Source: G051132615 sp051132615
GTDB taxonomy: Bacteria > Pseudomonadota > Gammaproteobacteria > Burkholderiales > Neisseriaceae
Direction of reading: 5' to 3'
NCBI RefSeq assembly: GCF_051132615.1
Contig: NZ_CP152375.1
Coordinates: 186,001-250,000, forward strand
DNA length: 64,000 nucleotides
Numbering within the stretch: position 1 is the first letter of the stretch; each line of letters opens with the position of its first letter. Position numbers and translations under genes: made by a program. Shown piece after piece: positions 17,315-26,061 of this stretch. Under the pieces are notes generated by a model. It was given only the letters and a program-made list of their open reading frames with translations, was not told the origin of the DNA and made no database searches.

Positions 17315-19076
17315 ATGGCTTCTCTTCTCTTGCCTGAGTAATTATGTCAATAAAAGCCTGCTCCATAGTCATATTTTGCCCTTGTTTTGGATCAGCTTGT
17401 AATCGAATATCCATTGGTGTACCTAAAGCTAATGTTTTACCTGCATCCTGAATCATCACTCGATCACAATACTCTGCCTCTTCCATAAAATGGGTAGTAA
17501 TGATGATAGTGGTACCTTGATCAGCTAAAGCAGCAATTTGCCGCCAAAACGTTCTTCTGGCCATGGTATCTGCACCACTGGTAGGTTCATCCAAAAATAA
17601 AATTTCTGGCTGATGTAATAAAGCAGTTGCCATAGACATTCGCTGCTTGAAACCACCTGGAATTTGCTCGCAGGGAACTGTTAAGAACTCTTTTAAGTGA
17701 AACTCTTCTAACACTTCATCAATGCGCTTATTTAATTGTTTACCATATAAACCATAAACATTACCAAAAAAGGTTAAGTTCTCATGAACAGTCAATGTGC
17801 CATAAAGAGAAAATTTTTGTGCCACATACCCAATCTTTTTACGCGCACTATCTCGTGCAGTACGTAAATTAACCCCAGCTACTTCTAAAAAACCTTCGCT
17901 TGCAGGTAACAAGCCACAAAGCATACGAAATGTAGTGGTTTTCCCTGCCCCATTTGGCCCAAGCAATCCAAATATTTCCCCGCGTTTCACATCAAAGGAT
18001 GTTTTATTAACGGCAATAAAATCACCGAAGGTACGTAATAAATTTTTAACTTGGATAATAGGTAATTCTTTGTTATTACATTGAATAGCATTTGAATGTG
18101 GCTGATAACCAAAAGTCCTCCTATTCACCTGATTTTGCTCAGAAAGCAAGACCATAAACCCATCTTCTAAAGTGGGAGAAACAACCTCAGATTGGGTTTC
18201 TAATAAAATAGGCGTCAGCACTTCTTGCTTAATATTTTCTTGAAAGATTGTGTGTACTTTGCCCCCACGTGGCACAGAATCCACTATACAATCAGTTTGA
18301 TCAAACAATTGTGTTTGTAATGTGCGAATATTACCTTCTTTTTTAAAAGCAATATCAAAACAGCGGCCCTGCGCCAATTGAGCGATGTTCTCTGGCTTAT
18401 CTTGAGCCAGAATTTTGCCCTGATTGAGCACACAAACTTGAGTACAACGTGCGGCTTCATCTAAATAGGTCGTACTAAGCACAACAGATAAATGCTCTTG
18501 ATCCACCAATTGTTGAATAATTTCCCATAATTCCAACCTTGATAAAGGGTCTACACCAACAGAAGGCTCATCCAATAACAATAATTCGGGTGAACGAACC
18601 AGCGTGCAAGCAACCCCAAGTTTTTGTTTCATACCCCCAGAGAGTTTGCCAGCAGGCCTTTGAATAAAATCACTTAAACCTGTTATTCGCATAAGCTGCT
18701 CAAAACGTTCTTGTTGTTGATCTTTGGTCACACCATGTAAATGAGCATATAACTCAAAATTTTCCAATATACTCAAATCTTCATATAAACCAAATCGTTG
18801 AGGCATGTAGCTGATTTTATTTTGTATTTGCTGAGCATTTTTTACTGAATCTAAACCCAGTACTGTTAAGGAACCATTATTTGGTGCAATAAGACCACAA
18901 ACCATACGCATCAAGGTAGTTTTTCCTGCCCCGTCTGGGCCTGCCAATGCTGTGATACAACCTGAAGGAAATGAAAAAGATAAGTTATCTAAAGCAATGA
19001 CACGTGACTTTGCTTTTTTATTATCAAAATAACGAGTTAAGTTTTTTGCTTCTATAATATTGTTTGAGCTCATCAA
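17301..19076 (-). CDS. ybhF: Dual ATP-binding subunit of an ABC efflux pump, YbhF-like
   Basis: Cytoplasmic protein of 591 residues carrying two ABC ATPase domains in one chain. The first has Walker A GPDGAGKTT (about 46-54), signature LSGGMKQKL and Walker B LLLLDEPSVGVDP. The second has Walker A GPNGAGKTT (about 373), a degenerate signature IPGGFKQRM and Walker B ILFLDEPTSGAD. A roughly 100-residue linker separates them. It should drive the two permeases that follow. It is 15 bases after the periplasmic adaptor gene. A second in-frame ATG lies one codon later; either start is possible. Confidence 0.92.
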   Translation of the reverse strand: MMSSNNIIEAKNLTRYFDNKKAKSRVIALDNLSFSFPSGCITALAGPDGAGKTTLMRMVCGLIAPNNGSLTVLGLDSVKNAQQIQNKISYMPQRFGLYEDLSILENFELYAHLHGVTKDQQQERFEQLMRITGLSDFIQRPAGKLSGGMKQKLGVACTLVRSPELLLLDEPSVGVDPLSRLELWEIIQQLVDQEHLSVVLSTTYLDEAARCTQVCVLNQGKILAQDKPENIAQLAQGRCFDIAFKKEGNIRTLQTQLFDQTDCIVDSVPRGGKVHTIFQENIKQEVLTPILLETQSEVVSPTLEDGFMVLLSEQNQVNRRTFGYQPHSNAIQCNNKELPIIQVKNLLRTFGDFIAVNKTSFDVKRGEIFGLLGPNGAGKTTTFRMLCGLLPASEGFLEVAGVNLRTARDSARKKIGYVAQKFSLYGTLTVHENLTFFGNVYGLYGKQLNKRIDEVLEEFHLKEFLTVPCEQIPGGFKQRMSMATALLHQPEILFLDEPTSGADTMARRTFWRQIAALADQGTTIIITTHFMEEAEYCDRVMIQDAGKTLALGTPMDIRLQADPKQGQNMTMEQAFIDIITQAREEKPYAAI

Positions 19077-19091
19077 TCATAACTCTTCATG

Positions 19092-20108
19092 TTATTTAGC
19101 CATATTAACGCTGATTTTTACCGTTGCGGGCATGCCTAAACGTAAGACATCCTGTTTGTCTTCAACATAAACTCTGACTTCATAGACCAAACTGGTTCTT
19201 AACTCTTCAGTTTGTACATTTTTGGGTGTAAATTCAGCAACCGAAGCAATATAACCAATTTTTCCTTGAATTGCCTGATTGGGTTGGCTATCAATAAAGA
19301 CTTGAACATTCATCCCTTGCTGAACTTTACCTAGCTCAACTTCATTAATATACGCTTTGATCCATTTAGGTGAGTTAATGGCTAGGGTATATACTGGATT
19401 TTGAGAAGAAACCATATCACCAACTTCAACCAAACGCGCACGAACCACAGCATCAATGGGAGACTTTAACTGACTTTCTTTTAATTTATATTCCATTAAT
19501 GCTAACGAAGCTTCTACACTTTGCAAATTTGCTTGTGCCTGAGCGATGTCTTCCTGACGAGGGCCAATTTCTAATAAGGCCAAAGCTTTTTTCTGAGTAT
19601 TAAGGTTTGCAACTGCTTTTTTCTTATTGGCTCGTTGTGTATCAACTTCTTGCTGACTCACTGCACCAGTAGCTTGCTCATTAATGGCTTCTATTCTATT
19701 TAACTGTTTACCTACTCGTTCTACTTCTGCTTGAGCTTCCGCTACTGCCGCACGTCCTTGCGCAATCTCTTCTGGACGAGAGCCATTTTTCAACCGTAAA
19801 TAGGCTTGTTTTTGACTTTCAATTTGTGCTTTAGTCTGATTTATGGTGAGTTCTAATTCTTCTGTATCTAGCTGCCCTAAAATATCTCCTTTTTTAACGA
19901 TATCTCCCTCTTGAACCTGTAAATGAACAATCCTACCTGTACTGTTAAAAGCAAGTGATGTTTGGCGAATATCAACATTACCATATAAGGTAATTTCATT
20001 AGAAGGAACAGAGTGACCCCTATAAAAATGTGTTGTTACCGTAATCACAACAAGAATCAAAAAAACAATCAAAATAATCTTTTTATTTTGAACCAGTATA
20101 TTTTTCAT
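19092..20108 (-). CDS. ybhG: Periplasmic adaptor (HlyD/membrane-fusion) protein, YbhG-like
   Basis: A 338-residue membrane-fusion protein linking the inner-membrane pump to an outer-membrane channel. It has an N-terminal membrane anchor (about 9-27), the first half of the lipoyl domain (VQEGDIVKKGDILGQLD near 60-76), a long alpha-helical hairpin with coiled-coil character (about 80-205), the second lipoyl half (LKSPIDAVVRARLVEVGDMV near 208-227) and a beta-barrel. It is the first gene of the operon, divergent from a CecR-like repressor across 139 bases. No outer-membrane partner is encoded here, so a housekeeping TolC-like channel is assumed. Confidence 0.9.
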   Translation of the reverse strand: MKNILVQNKKIILIVFLILVVITVTTHFYRGHSVPSNEITLYGNVDIRQTSLAFNSTGRIVHLQVQEGDIVKKGDILGQLDTEELELTINQTKAQIESQKQAYLRLKNGSRPEEIAQGRAAVAEAQAEVERVGKQLNRIEAINEQATGAVSQQEVDTQRANKKKAVANLNTQKKALALLEIGPRQEDIAQAQANLQSVEASLALMEYKLKESQLKSPIDAVVRARLVEVGDMVSSQNPVYTLAINSPKWIKAYINEVELGKVQQGMNVQVFIDSQPNQAIQGKIGYIASVAEFTPKNVQTEELRTSLVYEVRVYVEDKQDVLRLGMPATVKISVNMAK

Positions 20109-20171
20109 ATTCAGATAAATTCAGATGGTTAACTTATTTTTATTCTAGCATAGATAAAATTTAAATTTCAA

Positions 20172-20195
20172 TTCAAATTCAAATTTTAATTTGAA
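20172..20195. promoter_or_regulatory. Candidate CecR-type operator
   Basis: A perfect inverted repeat TTCAAATT-N8-AATTTGAA lies in the 139-base region between the divergent ybhG- and cecR-like genes. TetR-family repressors bind such palindromes over their own promoters. The flanking bases repeat the ATTCAAATT unit. Confidence 0.6.
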
Positions 20196-20247
20196 CAAAA
20201 TTACAGATATAATATAATATGAAATTATTATGTATAACTAACTTAAA

Positions 20248-20916
20248 ATGAAGATACAAAAGACCATACGTTCAGACGGAGCTGTGACAAAGGAACTGAT
20301 ATTAGAAGTTGCTGGCAGGTTATTTGCCGAAAAAGGCTTTAATGGTACAACAAGCAAAGAAATTTGTACCCTTGCCCATGCTAATCAAGCAGCGGTTAAT
20401 TATCATTTTGGTGGAAAAATTGAACTTTATCAAGCAGTGCTTATTCAAGCACACAGTAATCTATTAAGTATTGATTTTTTATTACGCATCCAAAATCAAA
20501 CCATCAGTGCAGAAAAAAAATTAGATTTAATTATCGAACAATTAACTGCTAATGTGTTAAATAATGAATGGCATATTAAAATATTTATACGCGAAATTTT
20601 TTCCCCTACACCTCATTTTGAACAAGCAATGTCACAAGTAGTCAATAAAGAAGTGTTACCGAAAATGAATATCGTCAAACAAATTATTGGCGACAGAATT
20701 AACTTACCTGCTGATAATCCTACTGTATCACGTTGTTTATTTAGTATTGGCGCACCATTTATTGTGATGCTTGTTGCCAGAAAAGACATACTCAATGGTA
20801 TCTTTAAAGGAGTTGCCCCTAAACAATCTTGTGAGGAACTCGCAACTTACTTTAAGTTGTTTGTACAAGGTGGGCTTGAACAAGTAAGTAATAAAATAAC
20901 CGACTCAATAGAATAA
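20248..20916 (+). CDS. cecR: TetR-family repressor, CecR (YbiH)-like
   Basis: A 222-residue regulator. The N-terminal TetR helix-turn-helix spans residues about 12-58 (LFAEKGFNGTTSKEIC, then ANQAAVNYHFGGKIELY), and a DUF1956-type C-terminal ligand domain follows, as in CecR. In E. coli CecR controls ybhGFSR and affects cefoperazone and chloramphenicol sensitivity; there cecR and ybhG are co-directional, whereas here they are divergent. The adjacent palindrome is the likely binding site. The downstream gene ptsI is convergent, 12 bases away. Confidence 0.87.
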   Translation: MKIQKTIRSDGAVTKELILEVAGRLFAEKGFNGTTSKEICTLAHANQAAVNYHFGGKIELYQAVLIQAHSNLLSIDFLLRIQNQTISAEKKLDLIIEQLTANVLNNEWHIKIFIREIFSPTPHFEQAMSQVVNKEVLPKMNIVKQIIGDRINLPADNPTVSRCLFSIGAPFIVMLVARKDILNGIFKGVAPKQSCEELATYFKLFVQGGLEQVSNKITDSIE

Positions 20917-20928
20917 ATTAATCTGTTT

Positions 20929-22659
20929 TTACAAACTATTCATTTTAGTCACTAACTCTTCTACTCTATCAGGGTCTTCTGTACGAAATACTTTGACACT
21001 AATTGGTTCAATATCAATCAGTTTGGTTTCGCAAATACGTTGTTTAATCGCCAATAAATTAGCAGGATGCATGGAAAAACGGCGTAAACCCATTGCCAAT
21101 AATAAGCGAGTTAATTTAATATCCCCTGCCATCTCACCACAAATGGCCACAGGCTTTTCCAGCTTATTTGCAGATTTAATGATATGACTAACCAGTTTTA
21201 AAATAGCAGGATGAGTAGATTGGTAAAGGTGTGCTACCGCAGTATTGGCTCTATCTACAGCTAAGGTATACTGAATTAAATCATTCGTGCCAATAGAAAT
21301 AAAATCTACTTTCTTTAAAATACTGGTCACGGTTAAAGCAGCAGAAGGGATTTCAATCATGGTACCAATTTTGATTTTTACATTAAAAGGGATTTTTTCT
21401 TCTTTTAATTGATCCTTCACTATTTCAAGATGGCTCAATGCCTGATTCAACTCAACAATAGAAGAGATCATTGGAAACATAATTTGTATGTCACCATGTA
21501 CACTGGCTCTGAGTAATGCTCGAAGCTGTGTTCGAAACAAAATTGGCTCAGCTAAACATAGTCGAATACCCGTCAACCCCAAAGCAGGATTTAAACCCTG
21601 ATCATGATGAAACCAACGAGGGTTTTTATCTACCCCTAAATCAATGGTTCTAACCGTAAGCTGTTTGGTTTTTAAGGACTTAATTGTTTGTGTATAAACC
21701 TGGTATTGTTCTTCTTCGGTAGGAAATGTGTCTCTATTTAAAAATAAAAACTCACTTCTAAACAACCCCACACCATCTGCACCCGTTTTTAGTACATCTT
21801 CTATATCATCAGGTGATTCAATATTGGCCAACAGATCAACAGGAATACCCTCTAATGTTTGTGCCGCAACTTTTTTAATTTTTTCTAATTTTTTTAAACC
21901 TGCCTTATACTCACGCGCTCTTTGCCGATATTCAGTTAAAACAATATCATCTGGTTGAACAATCACCACACCATCAATACCATCAATAATCAGCCAATCG
22001 TCTTCACGAATCAAATCTCGCCCATTATTTAATGCAATAACAGAAGGTAAGTCGAGGCTTTTTCCTAAAATAGCAGTGTGGCTGGTTAAACCGCCTACAT
22101 CAGTTGTGAATGCAGCAATACGATTGTCTTTAAAATATACCATGTCAGCAGGAGATAAATCATGTGCAACCAAAATAGTTTCATCAAATAAATCAACTGA
22201 CATCCCTACTTCTGGGTTTTGCCCCGCCAGATTTTTAAAAATCCGCTCAACAACCTGTAACATATCCTGCTTACGTTCGCGTAAATACTCGTCTTCAATA
22301 TCATCAAATTGTTGAGACAAGTTTTCTACTTGTATTTTTAATGCCCATTCGGCATTACAATGCTCTTCTTCAATTAAGTCAATTGGCTCTCGCGATATGG
22401 TGACATCGGTTAAAAGCATTAAATGCAATGAGATGAATGCCCCTAATTCAGTCGGCGCATTTTCTGGGATGCTGATACGCAATTTTTCTAATTGTTTGCG
22501 TGTCAGTTTTATGGCTTCTTCAAACCGTTTGATTTCTTGTTCTATTGCATCGTCTTCTAACTGTAAATGAACCACATCATCCATGCTTTGGCGCACAAGA
22601 TGTGCCCTACCAATGGCAATGCCCCCACCAACTGAAAACCCTTGTAGAACAAGACTCAT
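20929..22659 (-). CDS. ptsI: PTS enzyme I (phosphoenolpyruvate-protein phosphotransferase)
   Basis: Autophosphorylates with PEP and passes the phosphate to HPr. The 576-residue protein begins LQGFSVGGGIAIGRA. The phosphorylated histidine is in GGLTSHTAIL (about residue 190), and the PEP-binding barrel has GLFRSEFLFL (about 296), FISIGTNDLIQY (about 448) and the cysteine loop AICGEMAGD (about 500). It is 5 bases after ptsH. No sugar-specific EIIB or EIIC gene is near, so the relay may be regulatory, as in many Betaproteobacteria. Confidence 0.96.
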   Translation of the reverse strand: MSLVLQGFSVGGGIAIGRAHLVRQSMDDVVHLQLEDDAIEQEIKRFEEAIKLTRKQLEKLRISIPENAPTELGAFISLHLMLLTDVTISREPIDLIEEEHCNAEWALKIQVENLSQQFDDIEDEYLRERKQDMLQVVERIFKNLAGQNPEVGMSVDLFDETILVAHDLSPADMVYFKDNRIAAFTTDVGGLTSHTAILGKSLDLPSVIALNNGRDLIREDDWLIIDGIDGVVIVQPDDIVLTEYRQRAREYKAGLKKLEKIKKVAAQTLEGIPVDLLANIESPDDIEDVLKTGADGVGLFRSEFLFLNRDTFPTEEEQYQVYTQTIKSLKTKQLTVRTIDLGVDKNPRWFHHDQGLNPALGLTGIRLCLAEPILFRTQLRALLRASVHGDIQIMFPMISSIVELNQALSHLEIVKDQLKEEKIPFNVKIKIGTMIEIPSAALTVTSILKKVDFISIGTNDLIQYTLAVDRANTAVAHLYQSTHPAILKLVSHIIKSANKLEKPVAICGEMAGDIKLTRLLLAMGLRRFSMHPANLLAIKQRICETKLIDIEPISVKVFRTEDPDRVEELVTKMNSL

Positions 22660-22664
22660 ATTAT

Positions 22665-22934
22665 TTACTCATCTTCATCAAATCTATTATTGATTAATTC
22701 AATTAACGCAACATTCGCATCTTGTTCATCTTCACCAGACACTTCTAATTCAATTGTTGCACCTTTACCTGCTGCCAACATCATCAGCCCCATAATACTT
22801 TTACCATTAACCCTACGCCCATTACGGCTTACCCAAATTTCACTTTTAAAATGGCTGGCAATTTGGGTAAATTTGCTGGAAGCTCTGGCATGTAAGCCTA
22901 ATTTATTAATAATTTCTATGTTTTGTTTAATCAT
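22665..22934 (-). CDS. ptsH: PTS phosphocarrier protein HPr
   Basis: An 89-residue phosphocarrier. His15 in NKLGLHARASSKF receives phosphate from enzyme I. Ser46, in GKSIMGLMML, is the position that HPr kinase modifies in organisms that have that kinase. The gene overlaps the end of the EIIA gene by 8 bases and is followed by ptsI after 5 bases, indicating one coupled transcript. Confidence 0.95.
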   Translation of the reverse strand: MIKQNIEIINKLGLHARASSKFTQIASHFKSEIWVSRNGRRVNGKSIMGLMMLAAGKGATIELEVSGEDEQDANVALIELINNRFDEDE

Positions 22935-23340
22935 ATTGTTCTACATTATCTATGGTTATATTAATAATACTTTCATGAGCAGCATTTTGCGCGCTCAATA
23001 ATAATTCATTTAAATTTTCTGTTTGCCGACCAAAATTAATTGCGCGAACAATCATAGCTGCATTTGCACCAGTTAATAATGCGGTCTTTTCATCAGTAAT
23101 CAGTGTTCTGGCAATATTATAAGGAGACGCGCCAAAAATATCATTCAAAACAAGAACACCATGGCCAAAATCAATTTCATCCCGCATTTTTTTGGCTTTG
23201 ATCTTTAAAGCATCAATATCATCGACTGTATGCACGCTGAGATGACGAACATGTTGGGTACCTTCACCAAAAAAATGACAAGAAAGCTCTTCACATGCAA
23301 TCCCAAACGTTTCATGGGTAATAATAAATATACCAATCAT
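22927..23340 (-). CDS. PTS EIIA component, mannose family
   Basis: A 137-residue EIIA(Man)-type domain. The N-terminal MIGIFIITHETFG carries His9, the expected phospho-acceptor, and LVLNDIFGASPYNIA (about 75-90) is a family signature. Standing beside HPr and enzyme I without EIIB/EIIC, it fits the incomplete EIIA-HPr-EI relay common in Betaproteobacteria, including Neisseriaceae, thought to signal carbon or nitrogen status rather than move sugar. Its exact output here is unknown. Confidence 0.92.
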   Translation of the reverse strand: MIGIFIITHETFGIACEELSCHFFGEGTQHVRHLSVHTVDDIDALKIKAKKMRDEIDFGHGVLVLNDIFGASPYNIARTLITDEKTALLTGANAAMIVRAINFGRQTENLNELLLSAQNAAHESIINITIDNVEQYD

Positions 23341-23363
23341 CTTTAAACAACTTTACCTTATTA

Positions 23364-24755
23364 TCAAATAGTGTTCACATTGAACCATTGAAACTCTTGA
23401 GCCAATGCCGCTACATTTCCCACAATAATCAATACTGGAGAAACCATTTGTGTTTTTACTAAATCCTGCTCTAATTGTGCCAGTGTACTGACCAATACTT
23501 GTTGATTTGTACAAGTAGCACGGCTAATTACAGCACATGGTGTTTGAACTGGCATATGGTGTGTAATTAAACCTTGTGCCAGTTCAGTTGCAGATGATAA
23601 CCCCATATAGATCACTAATGTTTGGTTTTGTTTAGATAAGTATGAAAAATCTAAATTCAAGTGACTATTTTTTTCATGCGCGCTAATAAACAAAATACTC
23701 TGGCTCATATTTGAATCAGTTAAAGGAACACCAGCATAAGCTGCAGCACCATTAGCAGCTGATATCCCCGGTACAATTTCAAAAGGAATATGTGCCTGTG
23801 TTAATGCTTTTAGCTCTTCAGTTAAGCGTCCAAAAATAGCAGGATCTCCCCCTTTTAAACGAACAACTTTCTTCCCTTCTTGTGCCAACTGCACCATCAT
23901 TTGGTTTATTTGTTCTTGTGAATAAACAGTTTGAGTCTTTATTTTTGCCACGCTGATTCTTTGAGCATCTCGTCTGACTAAAGACAATACTTCATCGGAA
24001 ACTAAATGATCATATAAAACAATATCCGCACTTTGCATCAATTGTAATGCTCTTAATGTCAATAAATCAGGATGCCCTGGCCCAGCCCCCACAATAAACA
24101 CCATTCCAATTGATTTTTTTTGTTTATTCTGTAAAGCGCTTTCTAACTGCTCCTGTGCTTTTTCCTCTTGCCCACCTAAAACCAATTGAGCAATTTGTCC
24201 CGTTAGCACAGATTCCCAAAAAGTTCTTCTTTCATTTTGTGCGCAATGGTCTTTGACCAAGCTTCGGTTTTTTTGAGCAAACTGTGCCAACAAGCCCAGC
24301 TGTGCCGAAAATAAACTTTCAATTTTTAATCGAATCAAGCGAGCCAATGTTGGCGAGGTTGCTGAAGAGCTAATGGCAATTTGAATAGGGCTTCTATCAA
24401 CAATCGCGGGAACCACTGCCGTACTGTCCTCAATGGAATCAACCGCATTAACCCATATATTACACTGCGTTGCTCGTTGACTTACCTGATGATTCACAGC
24501 AGGCTCATCAGTAGCAGTAATCACTAATTTGGTTGATTGAATCTGGATATCTGTGTCTTCAAAAACTTTATTCAAATACCGAATTTTATTTTGGCTTAAC
24601 AGTGTTTGCAATGATGGATCAAGCTCAGGAGACAATACCAATACATCTGCACCAGCTTGCAATAATAATTCCACTTTACGAAAAGCAATTTTCCCTCCAC
24701 CCACCACCAACACAGGTGCTTTTTTTAAATTTAAAAAAAGAGGAAAATAATTCAT
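23364..24755 (-). CDS. cysG: Siroheme synthase CysG (fused three-activity enzyme)
   Basis: Makes siroheme from uroporphyrinogen III. Residues 1-210 are the NAD-dependent precorrin-2 dehydrogenase/ferrochelatase with VLVVGGGKIAFRKVELL near 14-30 and the serine-containing SSSATSPTLARL near 127-138. Residues about 215-463 are the SAM-dependent methyltransferase with VGAGPGHPDLLTLRALQ and VVRLKGGDPAIFGR. At 463 residues it is the full fusion. It overlaps the upstream DMP19-like gene by one base and precedes the PTS trio by 23 bases. Siroheme serves sulfite or nitrite reductase; neither is in this window. Precorrin-2 is also a corrinoid precursor, relevant to the cobalamin-dependent eut operon. 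Confidence 0.95.
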   Translation of the reverse strand: MNYFPLFLNLKKAPVLVVGGGKIAFRKVELLLQAGADVLVLSPELDPSLQTLLSQNKIRYLNKVFEDTDIQIQSTKLVITATDEPAVNHQVSQRATQCNIWVNAVDSIEDSTAVVPAIVDRSPIQIAISSSATSPTLARLIRLKIESLFSAQLGLLAQFAQKNRSLVKDHCAQNERRTFWESVLTGQIAQLVLGGQEEKAQEQLESALQNKQKKSIGMVFIVGAGPGHPDLLTLRALQLMQSADIVLYDHLVSDEVLSLVRRDAQRISVAKIKTQTVYSQEQINQMMVQLAQEGKKVVRLKGGDPAIFGRLTEELKALTQAHIPFEIVPGISAANGAAAYAGVPLTDSNMSQSILFISAHEKNSHLNLDFSYLSKQNQTLVIYMGLSSATELAQGLITHHMPVQTPCAVISRATCTNQQVLVSTLAQLEQDLVKTQMVSPVLIIVGNVAALAQEFQWFNVNTI

Positions 24756-25420
24756 TATTCGGGAAAAAATATATTAGGGTATTGATATAGATACTTAAAT
24801 ATAAAAGTATCCCTTTGTGCGGCATCCTGTTCGTAATCGATATTACCTTTTACTGAAACATAAGCGATCAATGCTTTTTCTTTATCATAACGAGCGGTAT
24901 TTTTATCACAATAACGCAAGGCCTTTTGTATCGCTTTTGCTTCTGTTTTTAATCCAATAACTGTGTAATGCCTGATGACTTCATTTACATAAGTCAAATC
25001 ACGTTGATTCTCTTCAAACAATAACCAACCACGAAATGCAGCATTATCTTCCCATTGAAGCAAATAATAAGCGATTCTAAAACCCAGAGGTAAGGCGTTA
25101 ATTTCATCTAAACTTAACGCTTCTTCCTCTAACACCTCACCTAAAGCCAATAAAAATGCAGACAACAGCTCTTCATCTTCAATTTCAGCGGGAACCTGTG
25201 GTAAAGGTTCTTTAGAAAAATAGGCAAACTCATCAAACGGGTACTGAATAACCTGTTCCATAAGTTGCCATGCTTTTTCACTAAAATCGGCTTGAGTTTT
25301 GCCTTCGGCAAGCATGAGTTCCTGAAAAGTCACGTATTCTTGTACGTAAACTTTTGCATGTTTAATGCGGTACTCTATTTTGTCTCTAGCTGTCTGCAGA
25401 AGCTGTTCATAAAGCCTCAT
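24755..25420 (-). CDS. Hypothetical acidic protein, possibly DMP19/DUF4375-like
   Basis: A 221-residue soluble protein of uncertain function. It is acidic in the middle (PAEIEDEELLSAFLLALGEVLEEEALSLDEI). The C-terminal half, with AAFRGWLLFEENQ, a VIRHYTVIGLKTEAKAIQKAL helix pair and a closing YLYQYPNIFFPE, resembles the layout of DMP19/DUF4375 proteins. One of these, from Neisseria, is a DNA-mimic protein. The similarity is by eye and moderate. No signal peptide or membrane segment is visible. It sits 16 bases after hpt and overlaps cysG by one base, so it is co-transcribed with them. Confidence 0.55.
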   Translation of the reverse strand: MRLYEQLLQTARDKIEYRIKHAKVYVQEYVTFQELMLAEGKTQADFSEKAWQLMEQVIQYPFDEFAYFSKEPLPQVPAEIEDEELLSAFLLALGEVLEEEALSLDEINALPLGFRIAYYLLQWEDNAAFRGWLLFEENQRDLTYVNEVIRHYTVIGLKTEAKAIQKALRYCDKNTARYDKEKALIAYVSVKGNIDYEQDAAQRDTFIFKYLYQYPNIFFPE

Positions 25421-25436
25421 AAGATGACTTCCTGTT

Positions 25437-25982
25437 TTATTTTAATGCATAAATTGCGGGTAAATTCCGCCATGCTCCACGCACATCCATACCAAAACCA
25501 AACACATAACGATTGGGTAAATCCAAACCAACAAAATCAGCTTGCATGGGTTTAGGCTTATCAATTAATTTATTGGTAAAAACAGCACAATGGCAAGACT
25601 TCGCCCCTAACTGCATGACTTTATCTTTAATTGCAGCCATTGTATGACCTTCATCTAAGATATCATCCAAGATCAATACGGATCTATTTTCTACTGCTTC
25701 TTGTGGCGCTCGAGACCAGTTAAACTCGCCTCCTGCTAATTTATCACCATAACGCGAAACATGAACGTAATCAAAATCCAGAGGGAACAATAATCTAGGC
25801 AGCAATTGACCTGTAAATACAACAGCTCCCCCCATTACAGATAAGATTAAAGGGTATTCATTACCTAATACTTCTGTGATCTCTTCGGCCATTTTATCGA
25901 GTGCTTGTTGGCAAGCTGCCTCATCAAATAACAAATCTGCACCGTTTAAAATTCCCTGAGTTTCACTAACACTTGGCATCAT
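25437..25982 (-). CDS. hpt: Hypoxanthine-guanine phosphoribosyltransferase
   Basis: Salvages hypoxanthine and guanine to IMP and GMP with PRPP. The 181-residue protein has the PRPP-binding loop VLILDDILDEGHT (residues about 100-112), an N-terminal LSVMGGAVVFTGQLL segment and the purine-contacting FVGLDLPNRYVFGFGMD near the C-terminus. Two consecutive ATGs exist at 25982 and 25979; GAGAAAG upstream fits either. It heads a run of six closely spaced minus-strand genes ending at ptsI. Confidence 0.92.
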   Translation of the reverse strand: MMPSVSETQGILNGADLLFDEAACQQALDKMAEEITEVLGNEYPLILSVMGGAVVFTGQLLPRLLFPLDFDYVHVSRYGDKLAGGEFNWSRAPQEAVENRSVLILDDILDEGHTMAAIKDKVMQLGAKSCHCAVFTNKLIDKPKPMQADFVGLDLPNRYVFGFGMDVRGAWRNLPAIYALK

Positions 25983-26019
25983 TTACAACTTTCTCAACTT
26001 TATAATGAATTGATAAACA

Positions 26020-26052
26020 GTTAAAGGCAACATGATTTATGTTGCCTTTAAC
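26020..26052 (-). terminator. Hairpin downstream of asd
   Basis: A perfect 14-bp inverted repeat (GTTAAAGGCAACAT / ATGTTGCCTTTAAC) with a 5-base loop lies 10 bases past the asd stop. The T-tract that follows on the minus strand is weak, so termination may be partial. Confidence 0.7.
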
Positions 26053-26061
26053 AAAAAAATA

